Under the pieces are notes generated by a model. The model had not been told where the DNA came from. It searched no databases and saw only the letters and a program-made list of their open reading frames with translations. Source: an uncultured Pelagibacteraceae bacterium (GTDB lineage Bacteria > Pseudomonadota > Alphaproteobacteria > Pelagibacterales > Pelagibacteraceae). From it: a stretch of DNA of 64,000 nt. Of this stretch, positions 50,901 to 61,538 are shown one piece after another. The DNA is taken from the NCBI GenBank assembly GCA_902613755.1, contig CACMIH010000003.1, positions 124,001 through 188,000 on the forward strand, given 5' to 3'. The translations under genes were made by a program, and so were the position numbers. The first letter of the stretch is position 1, and every line of letters starts with the position of its first letter.

Positions 50901-53900
50901 TGGAAAATTATAAAAAAAACCTTCACCTTTTAAAAGAAAATAATGTCTATTTAGAAGACATGGAGCATGATGCTTGTGGAGTTGGTATAATTGCATCAAC
51001 TGAAGGTAAAAAATCTCGTAAAGTTGTAGAGTATGGTATTGAAGCGTTAAAAGCTGTTTGGCATAGAGGTGCTGTAGATGCCGATGGGAAAACTGGTGAT
51101 GGAGCTGGAATTCATGTTGAAATACCAAAAGATTTCTTCATTGAGAAGATAGAAGTGACAGGACACACACATGACAACTCCGAAATATGTGTGGGTATGA
51201 TATTTCTGCCTCGGAATGATTACGCAGCGCAAGAAAGTTGCAAAACTATTGTAGAAAGTGAATTAACAAAAAATGATTTTAGTATTTACGGTTGGAGACA
51301 AGTTCCAGTTAATCCAAAAGTTTTAGGAGAAAAGGCATTCCAAACAATGCCTGAAATTATCCAAGTATTGTTTAAATCTTATAATCCAGAATTAACAAAT
51401 AAAGATTTAGAAAGAAAAATTTATGAAACTAGAAGAAAGATAGAAAACGAAGCTTTTAAAAAATCTTTAAACAATTTTTATGTTTGTTCATTGAGTTCTA
51501 AATCTATCATTTACAAGGGGATGTTTTTAGCTGAAGCTATCTCAGATTTCTACCTTGATTTAAAAGATAAGAGATTTGTTTCAAGGTTTGCTATTTTTCA
51601 TCAAAGATTTTCAACAAATACAGCGCCTAGCTGGAATTTAGCTCAACCCTTTAGAGCTATAGCGCATAATGGAGAAATTAATACTTATAGAGGAAATAAA
51701 AATTGGATGAAAGTTCATGAACAAGAGATGAACAGCCCCCTTTTTGACGATGTTGAGAACTTAAAACCTGTTATACAACAGGGAGCATCAGACTCTGCTG
51801 CATTAGACAATGTTTTTGAATTATTAAATATATCTGGTCAGACTGCGCCTTTGGCGAAGCTTATGTTAGTTCCAGACGCATGGTCTAAAAAAAATAAAAC
51901 TCTACCAAAAGATCACCAACAATTATTTAATTTTTTGAACAGTACTATGGAGCCATGGGATGGACCAGCTGCAATTGCTGGAACTGATAATGAGTGGGTT
52001 ATAGCTGCAAATGATAGAAATGGATTAAGACCTTTAAGATATGCAATTACAAAAGACAAATTATTATTTGCAGGTTCTGAAACAGGAATGATTGAATTAA
52101 ATGAAAAAAGAATTTTGTCAAAGGGAAGATTGGGTCCTGGGGAAATAATTGGAGTTAGAATAGAAAAAGGTAAAGTATTTACAAACAAGCAAATAAAAGA
52201 TTATTTAGCCAAAGAGTATAAACACTTTAATTCACAAATTATTGACCTAGATGATAAGTTAACTATTTTAGATGAAAAAAATTCTTTTTCAGGAGATGAT
52301 TTAAGAAGAAGGCAATATACTTTTGGAATAAGTCTAGAAGATCTTGAGCTCATACTGCATCCTATGGCAGAAGATGCTAAAGAAGCAACTGGATCTATGG
52401 GGGACGATACACCATTGGCTGTTTTGTCAGATAGGTATAGACCGTTGTATCATTTTTTTAGACAAAATTTTAGTCAAGTCACAAACCCACCAATAGACTC
52501 TTTAAGAGAAAACAAGGTTATGAGTTTGAAAACAAGATTTGGAAATCTTGGAAATATTTTAAATTTTGATAATTTAACAAAGCAAAATATTTATGTTTTA
52601 AATAGTCCAATATTATCAAATTCTCAGTTTGAAAAATTTATAAATTTTTTTGGTAACAATTCATCTATAATTGATTGTACTTTTTCTGAGGAAGAAACTT
52701 TATTTGATTCAATTAAAAAAATTCAAAAAGAAGCTGAAATTGCAGTAAGACAGGGAGTTACTCAATTGATTTTAAGTGACAAAGAGCTTTCTAGCTTAAA
52801 ATTTCCAATACCAATGCTTTTAGCAGTTGGATCAATTAATTCATTCCTTATTGAAAAAAAACTAAGAGGATATGTATCAATAAATGTTCAATCTGGAGAG
52901 GCTTTAGATACACACTCTTTTGCAACCTTAATAGGAGTTGGAGCAACTACTGTAAATCCATACTTAGCATTTGATAGTTTATTTCAGCGTCATGAAAAGA
53001 AATTATTTGGTCAATTTAGCTTTGATGAATGTATAGAGAGATACATAAAATCAGTAAACGCAGGTTTACTAAAGATCATGTCTAAGATGGGTATTTCAGT
53101 TCTAAGTTCTTATAGAGGTGGATGCAACTTTGAAACCGTAGGTTTAAGTAGAACAATTGTTGCAGATTATTTTCCAGGAGTTGTCTCTAAAATTTCAGGT
53201 ATTGGACTTACGGGTATAGAGAAAAAAATTAGAGAAATACATAAAGAGGCATTTGAAAGTTCTGAAAACATATTGCCGATAGGCGGTATATATAGATATC
53301 GTAAAAATGGTGAAACTCATCAATATCAAGGAAAATTAATTCATTTACTTCAAAGTGCAGTAGGATCTAATTCTTATGATGCCTATAAAAGATATGTGGA
53401 TGGAATATACAGCTTACCACCTATTAATCTTAGAGACTTAATTGATTTTAGAGAAAAAAAATTAAGTGGGCCTATAGATATTTCTGAGGTTGAGCCAATA
53501 GAAAATATTTTAAAAAGATTTGGAAGTGGGAGTATGTCTCATGGAGCTTTATCAAAAGAGGCGCATGAAACTTTGGCAACTGGTATGAATAGGATTAAAG
53601 GTGCTTCATGTAGTGGAGAGGGCGGTGAAGATGCAAGTAGATTTAAAGTTTTAGATAATGGTGACAGCGCAAACTCAAGAGTTAAACAAATAGCTTCTGC
53701 AAGATTCGGAGTTACAGTTAATTATCTTAATAATTGTAATGAGATAGAAATTAAAATTGCACAAGGTGCTAAGCCTGGAGAGGGAGGTCAGCTACCGGGA
53801 TTTAAAGTTACAGAGGAGATTGCTAAACTTAGACATTCAACTCCTGGAGTTACTTTAATATCTCCACCACCACATCATGATATTTATTCAATCGAAGATC

Positions 53901-55405
53901 TTGCACAACTAATTTATGATTTAAAACAGATAAATCCTAAAGCAAGAATTGGAGTTAAGCTTGTTGCTTCCTCTGGAGTAGGAACAATTGCAGCTGGTGT
54001 AGCTAAAGCAAAAGCAGATATAATATTAATTTCTGGACATAATGGTGGAACAGGAGCAACACCACAGACTAGTGTTAAGTATGTTGGAATACCATGGGAA
54101 ATGGGTTTGACGGAAGCAAACCAAGTATTAACTTTAAATAATCTTAGACATAAAGTTACATTAAGAACAGACGGTGGAATTAAAACTGGAAGAGATGTGG
54201 TGATAGCTGCAATGATGGGTGCTGAAGAATATGGTGTTGCTACTACAGCTTTAGTTGCAATGGGTTGTATAATGGTAAGGCAGTGTCATTCAAATACATG
54301 TCCTGTAGGCGTTTGCACTCAAGATGAAAAGCTCAGAGAAAAATTTACTGGGACTCCAGAAAAAGTAGTTAATTTGTTTACATTTATAGCCAGTGAAGTA
54401 AGAGAAATATTAGCAAATTTAGGTTTTAAATCATTAAATGAAGTGATTGGTAGGACAGACTTGTTAAAACAGGTTAGTAAGGGTTCTCCAAATTTAGACG
54501 ATTTAGATTTAAATCCTTTATTTGTTCAAGCTGATACTGGAAATAATCCAAGGTATTGTGAGGATCAAGAAATAAATAGTGTACCAGATACTCTTGACCA
54601 ACAAATTTGGCCAGAAATTGAACAAGCTTTAGATAATTCTGAAAAAATTGAGAAAGAATATCAAATAAAAAATACTCATAGGGCAGTAGGCACTAGAATT
54701 TCTCATCATTTGTATAAAAAATATGGCTATGAAAAACTTGATGAAAACTTTTTAGTTTTAAATTTTAAAGGATCAGCAGGTCAATCATTTGGTGCATTTT
54801 CTTCTAAAGGCTTAAAACTTGTATTAAAGGGAGATGCAAATGATTATGTTGGTAAAGGTTTGTCAGGAGCTACTATTTCAATAAAATTACCTGAAGAGAG
54901 CAATTTAGTTTCAAATGAGAATACAATTTTAGGAAATACTGTTCTTTACGGAGCTACTTCAGGAAAACTTTTTGCTGCTGGCCAAGCTGGTGAAAGATTT
55001 TCAGTTAGAAATTCTGGTGCAGTTACAGTAATTGAAGGATGCGATTCTAATGGATGTGAATATATGACTGGTGGAACTGTAGTAATTTTAGGTGATGTTG
55101 GTGATAATTTTGCAGCTGGTATGACAGGTGGAATGGCCTTTATATATGATAAATCTCAACAATTTGAAAAGAAAGTAAATCCAGAATCAGTAGTTTGGCA
55201 AAATGTAGAGACAGATTATTGGAAAGAATATTTAAAAAATTTAGTCAGTGAGCACTTTAAAGAAACTGAGTCTCAATTATCGAAAAAAATAATTGAAAAC
55301 TTTGATGATGAAGTAAATAATTTTGTTCAGGTGTGTCCTAAAGAAATGTTGGATAAATTAAAAAATCCAATTACTTTAAAAAAAGATATAAAAAAAGTTA
55401 GCTAA
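50900..55405 (+). CDS. gltB: Glutamate synthase large subunit
   Basis: Makes two glutamates from 2-oxoglutarate and glutamine; the main ammonium-assimilation route with glutamine synthetase. The 1501-residue protein has a short propeptide before the nucleophile (MEHDACGVGI, about 27), the type II amidotransferase domain, a central domain, the FMN barrel with GVKLVASSGVGTIAAGVAKA and HNGGTGATPQTS, the 3Fe-4S cysteines CIMVRQCHSNTCPVGVC and the C-terminal glycine-rich helix (GEGGQLPG; GGTVVILGDVGDNFAAGMTG). The stop shares CTAA with the convergent hydrolase. Confidence 0.98.
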   Translation: MENYKKNLHLLKENNVYLEDMEHDACGVGIIASTEGKKSRKVVEYGIEALKAVWHRGAVDADGKTGDGAGIHVEIPKDFFIEKIEVTGHTHDNSEICVGMIFLPRNDYAAQESCKTIVESELTKNDFSIYGWRQVPVNPKVLGEKAFQTMPEIIQVLFKSYNPELTNKDLERKIYETRRKIENEAFKKSLNNFYVCSLSSKSIIYKGMFLAEAISDFYLDLKDKRFVSRFAIFHQRFSTNTAPSWNLAQPFRAIAHNGEINTYRGNKNWMKVHEQEMNSPLFDDVENLKPVIQQGASDSAALDNVFELLNISGQTAPLAKLMLVPDAWSKKNKTLPKDHQQLFNFLNSTMEPWDGPAAIAGTDNEWVIAANDRNGLRPLRYAITKDKLLFAGSETGMIELNEKRILSKGRLGPGEIIGVRIEKGKVFTNKQIKDYLAKEYKHFNSQIIDLDDKLTILDEKNSFSGDDLRRRQYTFGISLEDLELILHPMAEDAKEATGSMGDDTPLAVLSDRYRPLYHFFRQNFSQVTNPPIDSLRENKVMSLKTRFGNLGNILNFDNLTKQNIYVLNSPILSNSQFEKFINFFGNNSSIIDCTFSEEETLFDSIKKIQKEAEIAVRQGVTQLILSDKELSSLKFPIPMLLAVGSINSFLIEKKLRGYVSINVQSGEALDTHSFATLIGVGATTVNPYLAFDSLFQRHEKKLFGQFSFDECIERYIKSVNAGLLKIMSKMGISVLSSYRGGCNFETVGLSRTIVADYFPGVVSKISGIGLTGIEKKIREIHKEAFESSENILPIGGIYRYRKNGETHQYQGKLIHLLQSAVGSNSYDAYKRYVDGIYSLPPINLRDLIDFREKKLSGPIDISEVEPIENILKRFGSGSMSHGALSKEAHETLATGMNRIKGASCSGEGGEDASRFKVLDNGDSANSRVKQIASARFGVTVNYLNNCNEIEIKIAQGAKPGEGGQLPGFKVTEEIAKLRHSTPGVTLISPPPHHDIYSIEDLAQLIYDLKQINPKARIGVKLVASSGVGTIAAGVAKAKADIILISGHNGGTGATPQTSVKYVGIPWEMGLTEANQVLTLNNLRHKVTLRTDGGIKTGRDVVIAAMMGAEEYGVATTALVAMGCIMVRQCHSNTCPVGVCTQDEKLREKFTGTPEKVVNLFTFIASEVREILANLGFKSLNEVIGRTDLLKQVSKGSPNLDDLDLNPLFVQADTGNNPRYCEDQEINSVPDTLDQQIWPEIEQALDNSEKIEKEYQIKNTHRAVGTRISHHLYKKYGYEKLDENFLVLNFKGSAGQSFGAFSSKGLKLVLKGDANDYVGKGLSGATISIKLPEESNLVSNENTILGNTVLYGATSGKLFAAGQAGERFSVRNSGAVTVIEGCDSNGCEYMTGGTVVILGDVGDNFAAGMTGGMAFIYDKSQQFEKKVNPESVVWQNVETDYWKEYLKNLVSEHFKETESQLSKKIIENFDDEVNNFVQVCPKEMLDKLKNPITLKKDIKKVS

Positions 55406-56151
55406 ATTAATAATTTAAGCTCTTTTAAAATTATATTTAACCATTTTTTATTTGATAAACTGTGATCACCTTTTTTTACAATATTTAATTTTTTTTTAGC
55501 TTTTGGAAATAATCTTAAAACTTTTCTTGAATATGAGACAGGAACTGCCTCATCTTTTTCACCATGAACCATTGTTACTTTAATATTTGAATTAATTTTT
55601 TTATTTAAGACTTTGTTTTTTCTTCCATCTTTTATTAATTGTAGAGTAATTGGATATTCATAATTGCCATGTTTTAATTGATAAATACCCTTACTTATTG
55701 TTTCTTCTTTCATTTTTTTAGTAAATTTTTTCCACATTAAATTTTCTAAAAATTCAGGAGCAGCCCCTATTCCTAAAAATCCTTTAATCTGTTTTTTGAA
55801 AATTTTGAATTGATTGAGCGAAATCCATGCGCCCATACTTGAACCAATTAGCACAAATTCTTTTTTTTTAACGTATTTTCTAATTAAAATTGACGTCTCT
55901 TTACTCCATTTTGAAATATTTCCATTTACAAATTTTCCAGAAGATTTCCCATGACCAGAGTATTCTAGCGCTAAAAAACTTACTTTATTTTTTTTAGCAA
56001 ATTTCAAAAAAGCATTTGGTTTTTTTCCTTCAAGATCTGACATAAAGCCATGCAAAAAAATTATAAAAGAACTATTTTTAAAAATTTTGGAAATATATCT
56101 AATTTTCTTTGTATTTGATATTTGGTGAAATCTGAAATTTGCCATAATCAT
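55402..56151 (-). CDS. Alpha/beta hydrolase
   Basis: A 249-residue cytosolic hydrolase with oxyanion-side FLHGFMSDLEGKKPNA, nucleophile elbow IGSSMGAWIS, acid in VHGEKDEAVP and base in KKGDHSLSN. The SDLEGKK and GHGKSSG segments resemble the ABHD10-type family. The substrate is unknown. An alternative ATG two codons in (56145) is equally plausible as the start. Confidence 0.8.
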   Translation of the reverse strand: MIMANFRFHQISNTKKIRYISKIFKNSSFIIFLHGFMSDLEGKKPNAFLKFAKKNKVSFLALEYSGHGKSSGKFVNGNISKWSKETSILIRKYVKKKEFVLIGSSMGAWISLNQFKIFKKQIKGFLGIGAAPEFLENLMWKKFTKKMKEETISKGIYQLKHGNYEYPITLQLIKDGRKNKVLNKKINSNIKVTMVHGEKDEAVPVSYSRKVLRLFPKAKKKLNIVKKGDHSLSNKKWLNIILKELKLLI

Positions 56152-56187
56152 TTAAAAGTTTTGTCTCTTAATATATAATCATATCAA

Positions 56188-57342
56188 ATGTCATCTGATT
56201 TAAAAGTTTTACAAGTAATTCCAAAATTAGGTTATGGGGGAGCTGAAACAGGCTGTTTTGACATCGCTCATTACTTGCCCGAAAACAATTGTAAATCTTT
56301 TATTGTTACAAGTGGTGGCGAATTACTAAAATTTGTAGATAAAAAAAAAGTAAAAGTGTTTAGGTTGCCAGTAAATAGCAAAAACCCACTATTAATTTTA
56401 ATAAATGCTATAATTTTAATTGGTATAATTTTAATTAATAATATCTCTATAGTTCATGCAAGGAGTAGAGCTCCAGCTTGGTCATGCTTATTAGCAACGA
56501 AACTAACTGGTAGAAAATTTGTTACAACATTTCATGGGACATACAATTTTAAAAATAATCTAAAAAAAGTCTATAATTCTGTTATGACAAGATCTGATTT
56601 AATAATTGCAGGCTCAAATTTTATATTTTCACATATTAAACAAAATTATTCTAAATATCTAAATGATAAGAAAAAACTGTTAGTTATTTTTAGAGGTATT
56701 AATATTGATTATTTTGATCCAACAACAAAAATTGAATCAGATGAAAAAAAATTATTAACAAAATGGGATATAGAAAAAGATAAAAAAATTATTCTTTTGC
56801 CTGGCAGATTAACATCTTGGAAAGGACAGGAAGTTTTTATTGAAGCAGTTAATTTAGTTAATATAGAATTAGGTTATGAAGCATTTTATGCAGTTATCCT
56901 TGGAAGTGACCAAGGAAGAGATTTATATAAGAAAAAGTTGATTAGACTTTCAGAGCAATACAGATTAACAAATCAAGTTAGATTTATAGATCACTGCAAA
57001 GATATGGCGTTAGCTTATAAAGTTTCAGACATAGTAGTTTCTGCCTCAACAGAACCAGAGGCTTTTGGTCGTGTAGCAGTCGAGGCACAATCAATGGAAA
57101 GACCAATTATTGCTAGTAATATTGGGGGTTCAAATGAAACAATAATTGATGAAAAAACTGGTTTTTTATATGAGGCAGGGGACGCAATGTCTTTAAGTAA
57201 AAAAATTTTAAAACTTCTTTATTTAGATGATACAATATTAAAATCAATCGGTATTCAGGGAAGAAAAAATATAGTCCAAAAATTTAATGTTGAAAAAATG
57301 TGCTTTTCTACTTATTCAGAGTATAAAAGATTATTAAATTAA
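56188..57342 (+). CDS. Glycosyltransferase family 4
   Basis: A 384-residue GT-B glycosyltransferase: the N-terminal acceptor lobe starts VLQVIPKLGYGGAETGCFDIA, the nucleotide-sugar lobe has LLPGRLTSWKGQEVFIEAV and the E(x7)E motif ASTEPEAFGRVAVEAQ. It resembles lipopolysaccharide core or capsule transferases. The stop is directly followed by thrS with no gap (TAA then ATG), so the two are transcribed together although functionally unrelated. Confidence 0.9.
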   Translation: MSSDLKVLQVIPKLGYGGAETGCFDIAHYLPENNCKSFIVTSGGELLKFVDKKKVKVFRLPVNSKNPLLILINAIILIGIILINNISIVHARSRAPAWSCLLATKLTGRKFVTTFHGTYNFKNNLKKVYNSVMTRSDLIIAGSNFIFSHIKQNYSKYLNDKKKLLVIFRGINIDYFDPTTKIESDEKKLLTKWDIEKDKKIILLPGRLTSWKGQEVFIEAVNLVNIELGYEAFYAVILGSDQGRDLYKKKLIRLSEQYRLTNQVRFIDHCKDMALAYKVSDIVVSASTEPEAFGRVAVEAQSMERPIIASNIGGSNETIIDEKTGFLYEAGDAMSLSKKILKLLYLDDTILKSIGIQGRKNIVQKFNVEKMCFSTYSEYKRLLN

Positions 57343-59262
57343 ATGCCGATAATTACATTACCTGATGGAAACAATATTGATTTTCCAAATAAAGTTACTG
57401 GACTAGAAGTAGCTGAAAAAATCAGTAAATCATTAGCTAAACAAGCACTTATAATGAGTGTTGATGATGAACTTAAGGATTTATTTTTTGAAATAAATAA
57501 AGATAGTTCTGTTAAAATTTTTACTTCAAAAGATCCAGAAGGATTAGAGGTTATTAGGCATGATACAGCACATATAATGGCTATGGCTGTTCAAGAATTA
57601 TATCCTGGCACTCAAGTAACTATTGGACCAGTAATAGAGAATGGATTTTATTATGATTTTGCTAGAAAGGAACCATTCACAACTGATGATCTTACAAAGA
57701 TTGAAAATAGAATGTCAGAAATAATTGATAAAGATGTGAAAACAAGAAGAGAAGTTTGGGAAAGAAAAAAAGCAATTAGCCATTTCATCAAAATTGGTGA
57801 AAAATATAAAGCCGAAATAATTGAAAGTATTCCAGGAAATGAAGAACTTTCTGTTTATCATCACGGTGAAACATGGCATGATTTATGCAGAGGTCCTCAT
57901 TTAGTGTCATCTGGAAAAATTGGTAAAGCTTTCAAATTAATGAAAGTTTCAGGAGCATATTGGAGAGGAGATTCAAATAATGAAATGCTTCAAAGAATTT
58001 ATGGAACCAGTTGGGCAAATCAAAAACAATTGGACGATTATTTGAAAAGAATTGAAGAAGCTGAAAAAAGAGATCATCGAAAACTTGGAAAAGAAATGGA
58101 CCTATTTCATTTTAGAGAAGAAAGTCCTGGATCAGTATTTTGGCATGAAAAAGGATGGGCCTTATTTCAGAAATTAATTAACTATATGAGAAGTCGGCAA
58201 GACGCTGCTGGTTATAAAGAAGTAAACACACCAGAAATATTAGATAGACAACTATGGGAAAAATCTGGGCATTGGGAAAAATATGGAGAAAATATGTATA
58301 CCTCAGAAACTCCTGATGAAAAAGTATTTGCAATTAAACCAATGAATTGTCCTGGGCATATTCAGGTATTTAATCAAGGTTTAAAAAGTTATAGAGACCT
58401 TCCTTTACGTATTGCAGAATTTGGAAAAGTACATCGGTATGAGCCATCAGGCGCTTTACATGGATTATTAAGGGTAAGGGCATTCACTCAAGATGATGCC
58501 CATATATTTTGTTCTGAAGATCAAATTACTAGTGAATGTTTAGAGGTAACTAATTTAATTTTAGATATTTATAAAGATTTAGGTTTTGAAAATGTAATTC
58601 TTAAATATGCAGATAGACCAGAGGTAAGAGTTGGAGATGATAAAATTTGGGATAAAGCAGAGGCATCTTTGCTTGAAGCAGTAAAAGCTTCCAAGTTAGA
58701 ATACAGTATTAATAAGGGCGAGGGAGCATTTTATGGCCCAAAAATTGAATTTGTTTTAAGAGATGCAATCGGTAGAGATTGGCAATGTGGAACTTTACAA
58801 GTTGATTTAAACTTACCAGGAAGATTAGATGCATCATATGTTGATAAAGATGGAACTAAAAAGGTTCCTGTTATGTTACATAGAGCGTTATTTGGTTCTT
58901 TAGAAAGATTTGTTGGAATTCTAATTGAAAACTACGCAGGCAAGTTTCCTTTCTGGCTATCTCCTTTACAGACAATGGTTATACCTATCTCAGAGGAATT
59001 TAATGATTACGCAGTTGAAGTATCTAAAAAAATTAAAAATGCAGGTATTAGTTCTGCAGTAGACTTAAAAAATAATAATTTAAATTATAAAATAAGAGAT
59101 CATTCTTTAGAAAAAATACCGCTTTTGTTAATTTGTGGTAAAAAAGAAGTTGACTCCAATTCAGTAACGATTAGAAGATTAGACTCTAATAAACAAGAAA
59201 ATATGGGTATAGATCAATTCTTAAAAACATTCTCTGCTTTAAACAAAGCATCATCAAACTAA
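57343..59262 (+). CDS. thrS: Threonyl-tRNA synthetase
   Basis: Class II synthetase of 639 residues with the full layout: TGS domain (1-60), editing domain with HDTAHIMAMAV and CRGPHL, catalytic core with the zinc-site cysteine in PMNCPGH and motif 2 FGKVHRYEPSGALHGL, motif 3 around HRALFGSLERF, and the anticodon domain. It starts the translation cluster thrS-infC-rpmI-rplT-pheS-pheT. Confidence 0.98.
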   Translation: MPIITLPDGNNIDFPNKVTGLEVAEKISKSLAKQALIMSVDDELKDLFFEINKDSSVKIFTSKDPEGLEVIRHDTAHIMAMAVQELYPGTQVTIGPVIENGFYYDFARKEPFTTDDLTKIENRMSEIIDKDVKTRREVWERKKAISHFIKIGEKYKAEIIESIPGNEELSVYHHGETWHDLCRGPHLVSSGKIGKAFKLMKVSGAYWRGDSNNEMLQRIYGTSWANQKQLDDYLKRIEEAEKRDHRKLGKEMDLFHFREESPGSVFWHEKGWALFQKLINYMRSRQDAAGYKEVNTPEILDRQLWEKSGHWEKYGENMYTSETPDEKVFAIKPMNCPGHIQVFNQGLKSYRDLPLRIAEFGKVHRYEPSGALHGLLRVRAFTQDDAHIFCSEDQITSECLEVTNLILDIYKDLGFENVILKYADRPEVRVGDDKIWDKAEASLLEAVKASKLEYSINKGEGAFYGPKIEFVLRDAIGRDWQCGTLQVDLNLPGRLDASYVDKDGTKKVPVMLHRALFGSLERFVGILIENYAGKFPFWLSPLQTMVIPISEEFNDYAVEVSKKIKNAGISSAVDLKNNNLNYKIRDHSLEKIPLLLICGKKEVDSNSVTIRRLDSNKQENMGIDQFLKTFSALNKASSN

Positions 59263-59808
59263 GTGGCAGACTTCAAACAAAATTATTTTCAAAGAAGAAC
59301 CAAGGACAGAGGTCCAAGATCTAATAATAGAATCTCTTCTCCTGATGTACAGGTTATAGCAAGTGATGGAGAAAATCTTGGAGTTATAAATACCAACGAA
59401 GCTATTTCCATGGCAAAAAATCAAGGTTTAGATTTAATTGAAATTGCACCTAATGCAAATCCTCCTGTATGTAAAATAATGGATATGGGCAAATATAAGT
59501 ATGATGCTCAGAAAAAAGCAAATCTTGCAAAGAAAAAACAAAAAATTGTTTCTTTAAAAGAAATTAAAATGAGACCTGTTACTGAAACTCATGATTATGA
59601 GTTTAAAGTTAAAAATGCTAAAAAATTTATAGCTAAGGGAGATAAGGTCAAATTCACTATAAGGTTCAAAGGTAGAGAACTTCAACACTCCCATTTAGGA
59701 AATGAACTAATGGGCAAAATTAAAGAAGATATGAAGGATATCGGTAAGGTAGAATTGCATCCCAAGTTTGATGGAAAGCAAATGATCATGGTAATTCAGC
59801 CTTTATAA
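59263..59808 (+). CDS. infC: Translation initiation factor IF-3
   Basis: Keeps ribosomal subunits apart and proofreads start-codon pairing. The 181-residue protein has NNRISSPDVQVIASDGENLGV, the N-terminal domain end DLIEIAPNANPPVCKIMDMGKYKYD and the C-terminal domain EIKMRPVTETHDYEFKVKNAKKFI. It begins with GTG directly abutting the thrS stop. E. coli infC uses AUU and is autoregulated through it; a non-ATG start here could allow the same, but GTG is far less unusual. Confidence 0.96.
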   Translation: MADFKQNYFQRRTKDRGPRSNNRISSPDVQVIASDGENLGVINTNEAISMAKNQGLDLIEIAPNANPPVCKIMDMGKYKYDAQKKANLAKKKQKIVSLKEIKMRPVTETHDYEFKVKNAKKFIAKGDKVKFTIRFKGRELQHSHLGNELMGKIKEDMKDIGKVELHPKFDGKQMIMVIQPL

Positions 59809-59861
59809 GCCTTAATAGAGGTTGTAAAGTTATATCATTCTTTGTATAAGTCCGCAGAATT

Positions 59862-60068
59862 ATGCCAAAACTAAAAACAAAAAGCTCAGCAAAAAAAAGA
59901 TTTAAAATATCCGCTAAGGGTAAAGTTATTTCTGCTCAAGCTGGTAAAAGACATGGCATGATCAAAAGAACGAATTCACAAATAAGAAAACTAAGAGGCA
60001 CTACAACATTGTCTAAACAAGATGGAAAAATTGTTAAGTCATATATGCCTTACAGTCTAAGAGGTTAA
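59862..60068 (+). CDS. rpmI: 50S ribosomal protein L35
   Basis: A 68-residue basic protein with the conserved opening [17 protein letters not shown] and [14 protein letters not shown]. It follows infC by 53 bases and precedes rplT by 2, the standard infC-rpmI-rplT cluster. Confidence 0.97.
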   Translation: MPKLKTKSSAKKRFKISAKGKVISAQAGKRHGMIKRTNSQIRKLRGTTTLSKQDGKIVKSYMPYSLRG

Positions 60069-60070
60069 TA

Positions 60071-60427
60071 ATGGCAAGAGTTAAAAGAGGTGTAACTAGT
60101 AAAGCTAAACATAAAAAAGTTTTAAAAGCTGTAAAGGGTCAATGGGGTAGAAGAAAAAATACCATCAGAGTTGCCAAGCAAGCTATGGAAAAATCAATGC
60201 AATACGCCTACAGAGACAGAAGAAATAAAAAGCGAGATTTTAAATCATTGTGGATACAGAGAATCAATGCTGGAGTTAGAGCTGAAGGCTTAACTTATTC
60301 AAAATTTATCAATGGATTAAATAAATGTGGTATTGCAATAGATAGAAAAATTCTTGCTGAAATTGCTTACGATAGCCCAGAAGCATTCAAAACAATTGTA
60401 CAAAAAGCTCAATCAGCTTTAAATTAA
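60071..60427 (+). CDS. rplT: 50S ribosomal protein L20
   Basis: A 118-residue 23S-binding protein essential for early 50S assembly. Typical sequence: [57 protein letters not shown] and a globular C-terminus. In many bacteria L20 represses this operon by binding its mRNA; no matching structure was confirmed here. Confidence 0.97.
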   Translation: MARVKRGVTSKAKHKKVLKAVKGQWGRRKNTIRVAKQAMEKSMQYAYRDRRNKKRDFKSLWIQRINAGVRAEGLTYSKFINGLNKCGIAIDRKILAEIAYDSPEAFKTIVQKAQSALN

Positions 60428-60470
60428 TCTTCGCTATTGTTTTTATTTCTTAAGGAAATAATCTACTAAT

Positions 60471-61538
60471 ATGTCAGAGATAAAAAATATTAGAGATCAG
60501 TTTATATCAAAGCTTGAAAATGATTTAAGCATTGATCAAATAAATGAAATCAAAACCGAGCTCTTTGGTAAAAATGGTTTAATTTCCTCAAAATTTAAAA
60601 CAATAGGATCAATTCCAGAGACTGATAGAAAAAAATTTGCATCAGATTTAAATCAAGCTAAAGACGAACTTCAAAATTTGATCACTTCTAAAATTAGTGA
60701 GATAGAAGGAAAAAAAATAAACGAAAAATTAGAAAAAGAAAAAGTTGATATAACTTTACCTGAAAGACCATTCGTTAGAGGAAAAGTTCATCCAGTATCA
60801 CAAACTATTGATGAAATTTCATCTATTTTCTCTGAAATAGGATTTAGTGTTGAGGAAGGCCCTGATGTTGAAAATGAATATAACAACTTTACTGCTTTAA
60901 ACACACCTGACAATCATCCAGCAAGAGATATGCATGATACATTTTACTTAGATGAAAACAAAGAAATTTTGTTACGAACTCATACTTCACCAGTTCAAAT
61001 TAGAACTATGCTAAAAGACAAACCTCCATTTAAGATCATTGCTCCTGGGAGAACTTATAGATCTGATAGTGATCAAACTCACGCACCAATGTTTCATCAA
61101 GTAGAAGGTTTGCATATTGACACAAATATTAATATGGGACATTTGAAAGGATGCTTGGATTATTTTATTAAAGAATTTTTTGAAGTCGAAAAAATTAAAA
61201 TGAGATTTAGACCAAGTCATTTTCCATTTACAGAACCATCTGCAGAAGTTGATATTGGTTATGAAATAAAAGATGGCAAAATAATTATCGGAGAAGGAGA
61301 TAAGTGGCTTGAAATTTTAGGCTGTGGAATGGTGCATCCTAATGTTTTAAAAAATGTAAAAGTAGATCCTGCTAAATATCAAGGATATGCTTTTGGAATA
61401 GGTATAGACCGATTAGCAATGCTTAAATATGGCATTAATGATTTAAGAGCGTTTTTTGATTGTGACTACAGATGGTTAAATCATTTTGGTTTTGATCCAC
61501 TTGATGTTCCTTCAAATTACAGAGGTTTAAGCAGATGA
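60471..61538 (+). CDS. pheS: Phenylalanyl-tRNA synthetase alpha subunit
   Basis: Catalytic alpha subunit of the alpha2-beta2 enzyme. The 355 residues contain the N-terminal coiled coil, [19 protein letters not shown], motif 2 [20 protein letters not shown] and motif 3 [18 protein letters not shown]. It overlaps pheT by four bases (ATGA). Confidence 0.98.
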   Translation: MSEIKNIRDQFISKLENDLSIDQINEIKTELFGKNGLISSKFKTIGSIPETDRKKFASDLNQAKDELQNLITSKISEIEGKKINEKLEKEKVDITLPERPFVRGKVHPVSQTIDEISSIFSEIGFSVEEGPDVENEYNNFTALNTPDNHPARDMHDTFYLDENKEILLRTHTSPVQIRTMLKDKPPFKIIAPGRTYRSDSDQTHAPMFHQVEGLHIDTNINMGHLKGCLDYFIKEFFEVEKIKMRFRPSHFPFTEPSAEVDIGYEIKDGKIIIGEGDKWLEILGCGMVHPNVLKNVKVDPAKYQGYAFGIGIDRLAMLKYGINDLRAFFDCDYRWLNHFGFDPLDVPSNYRGLSR

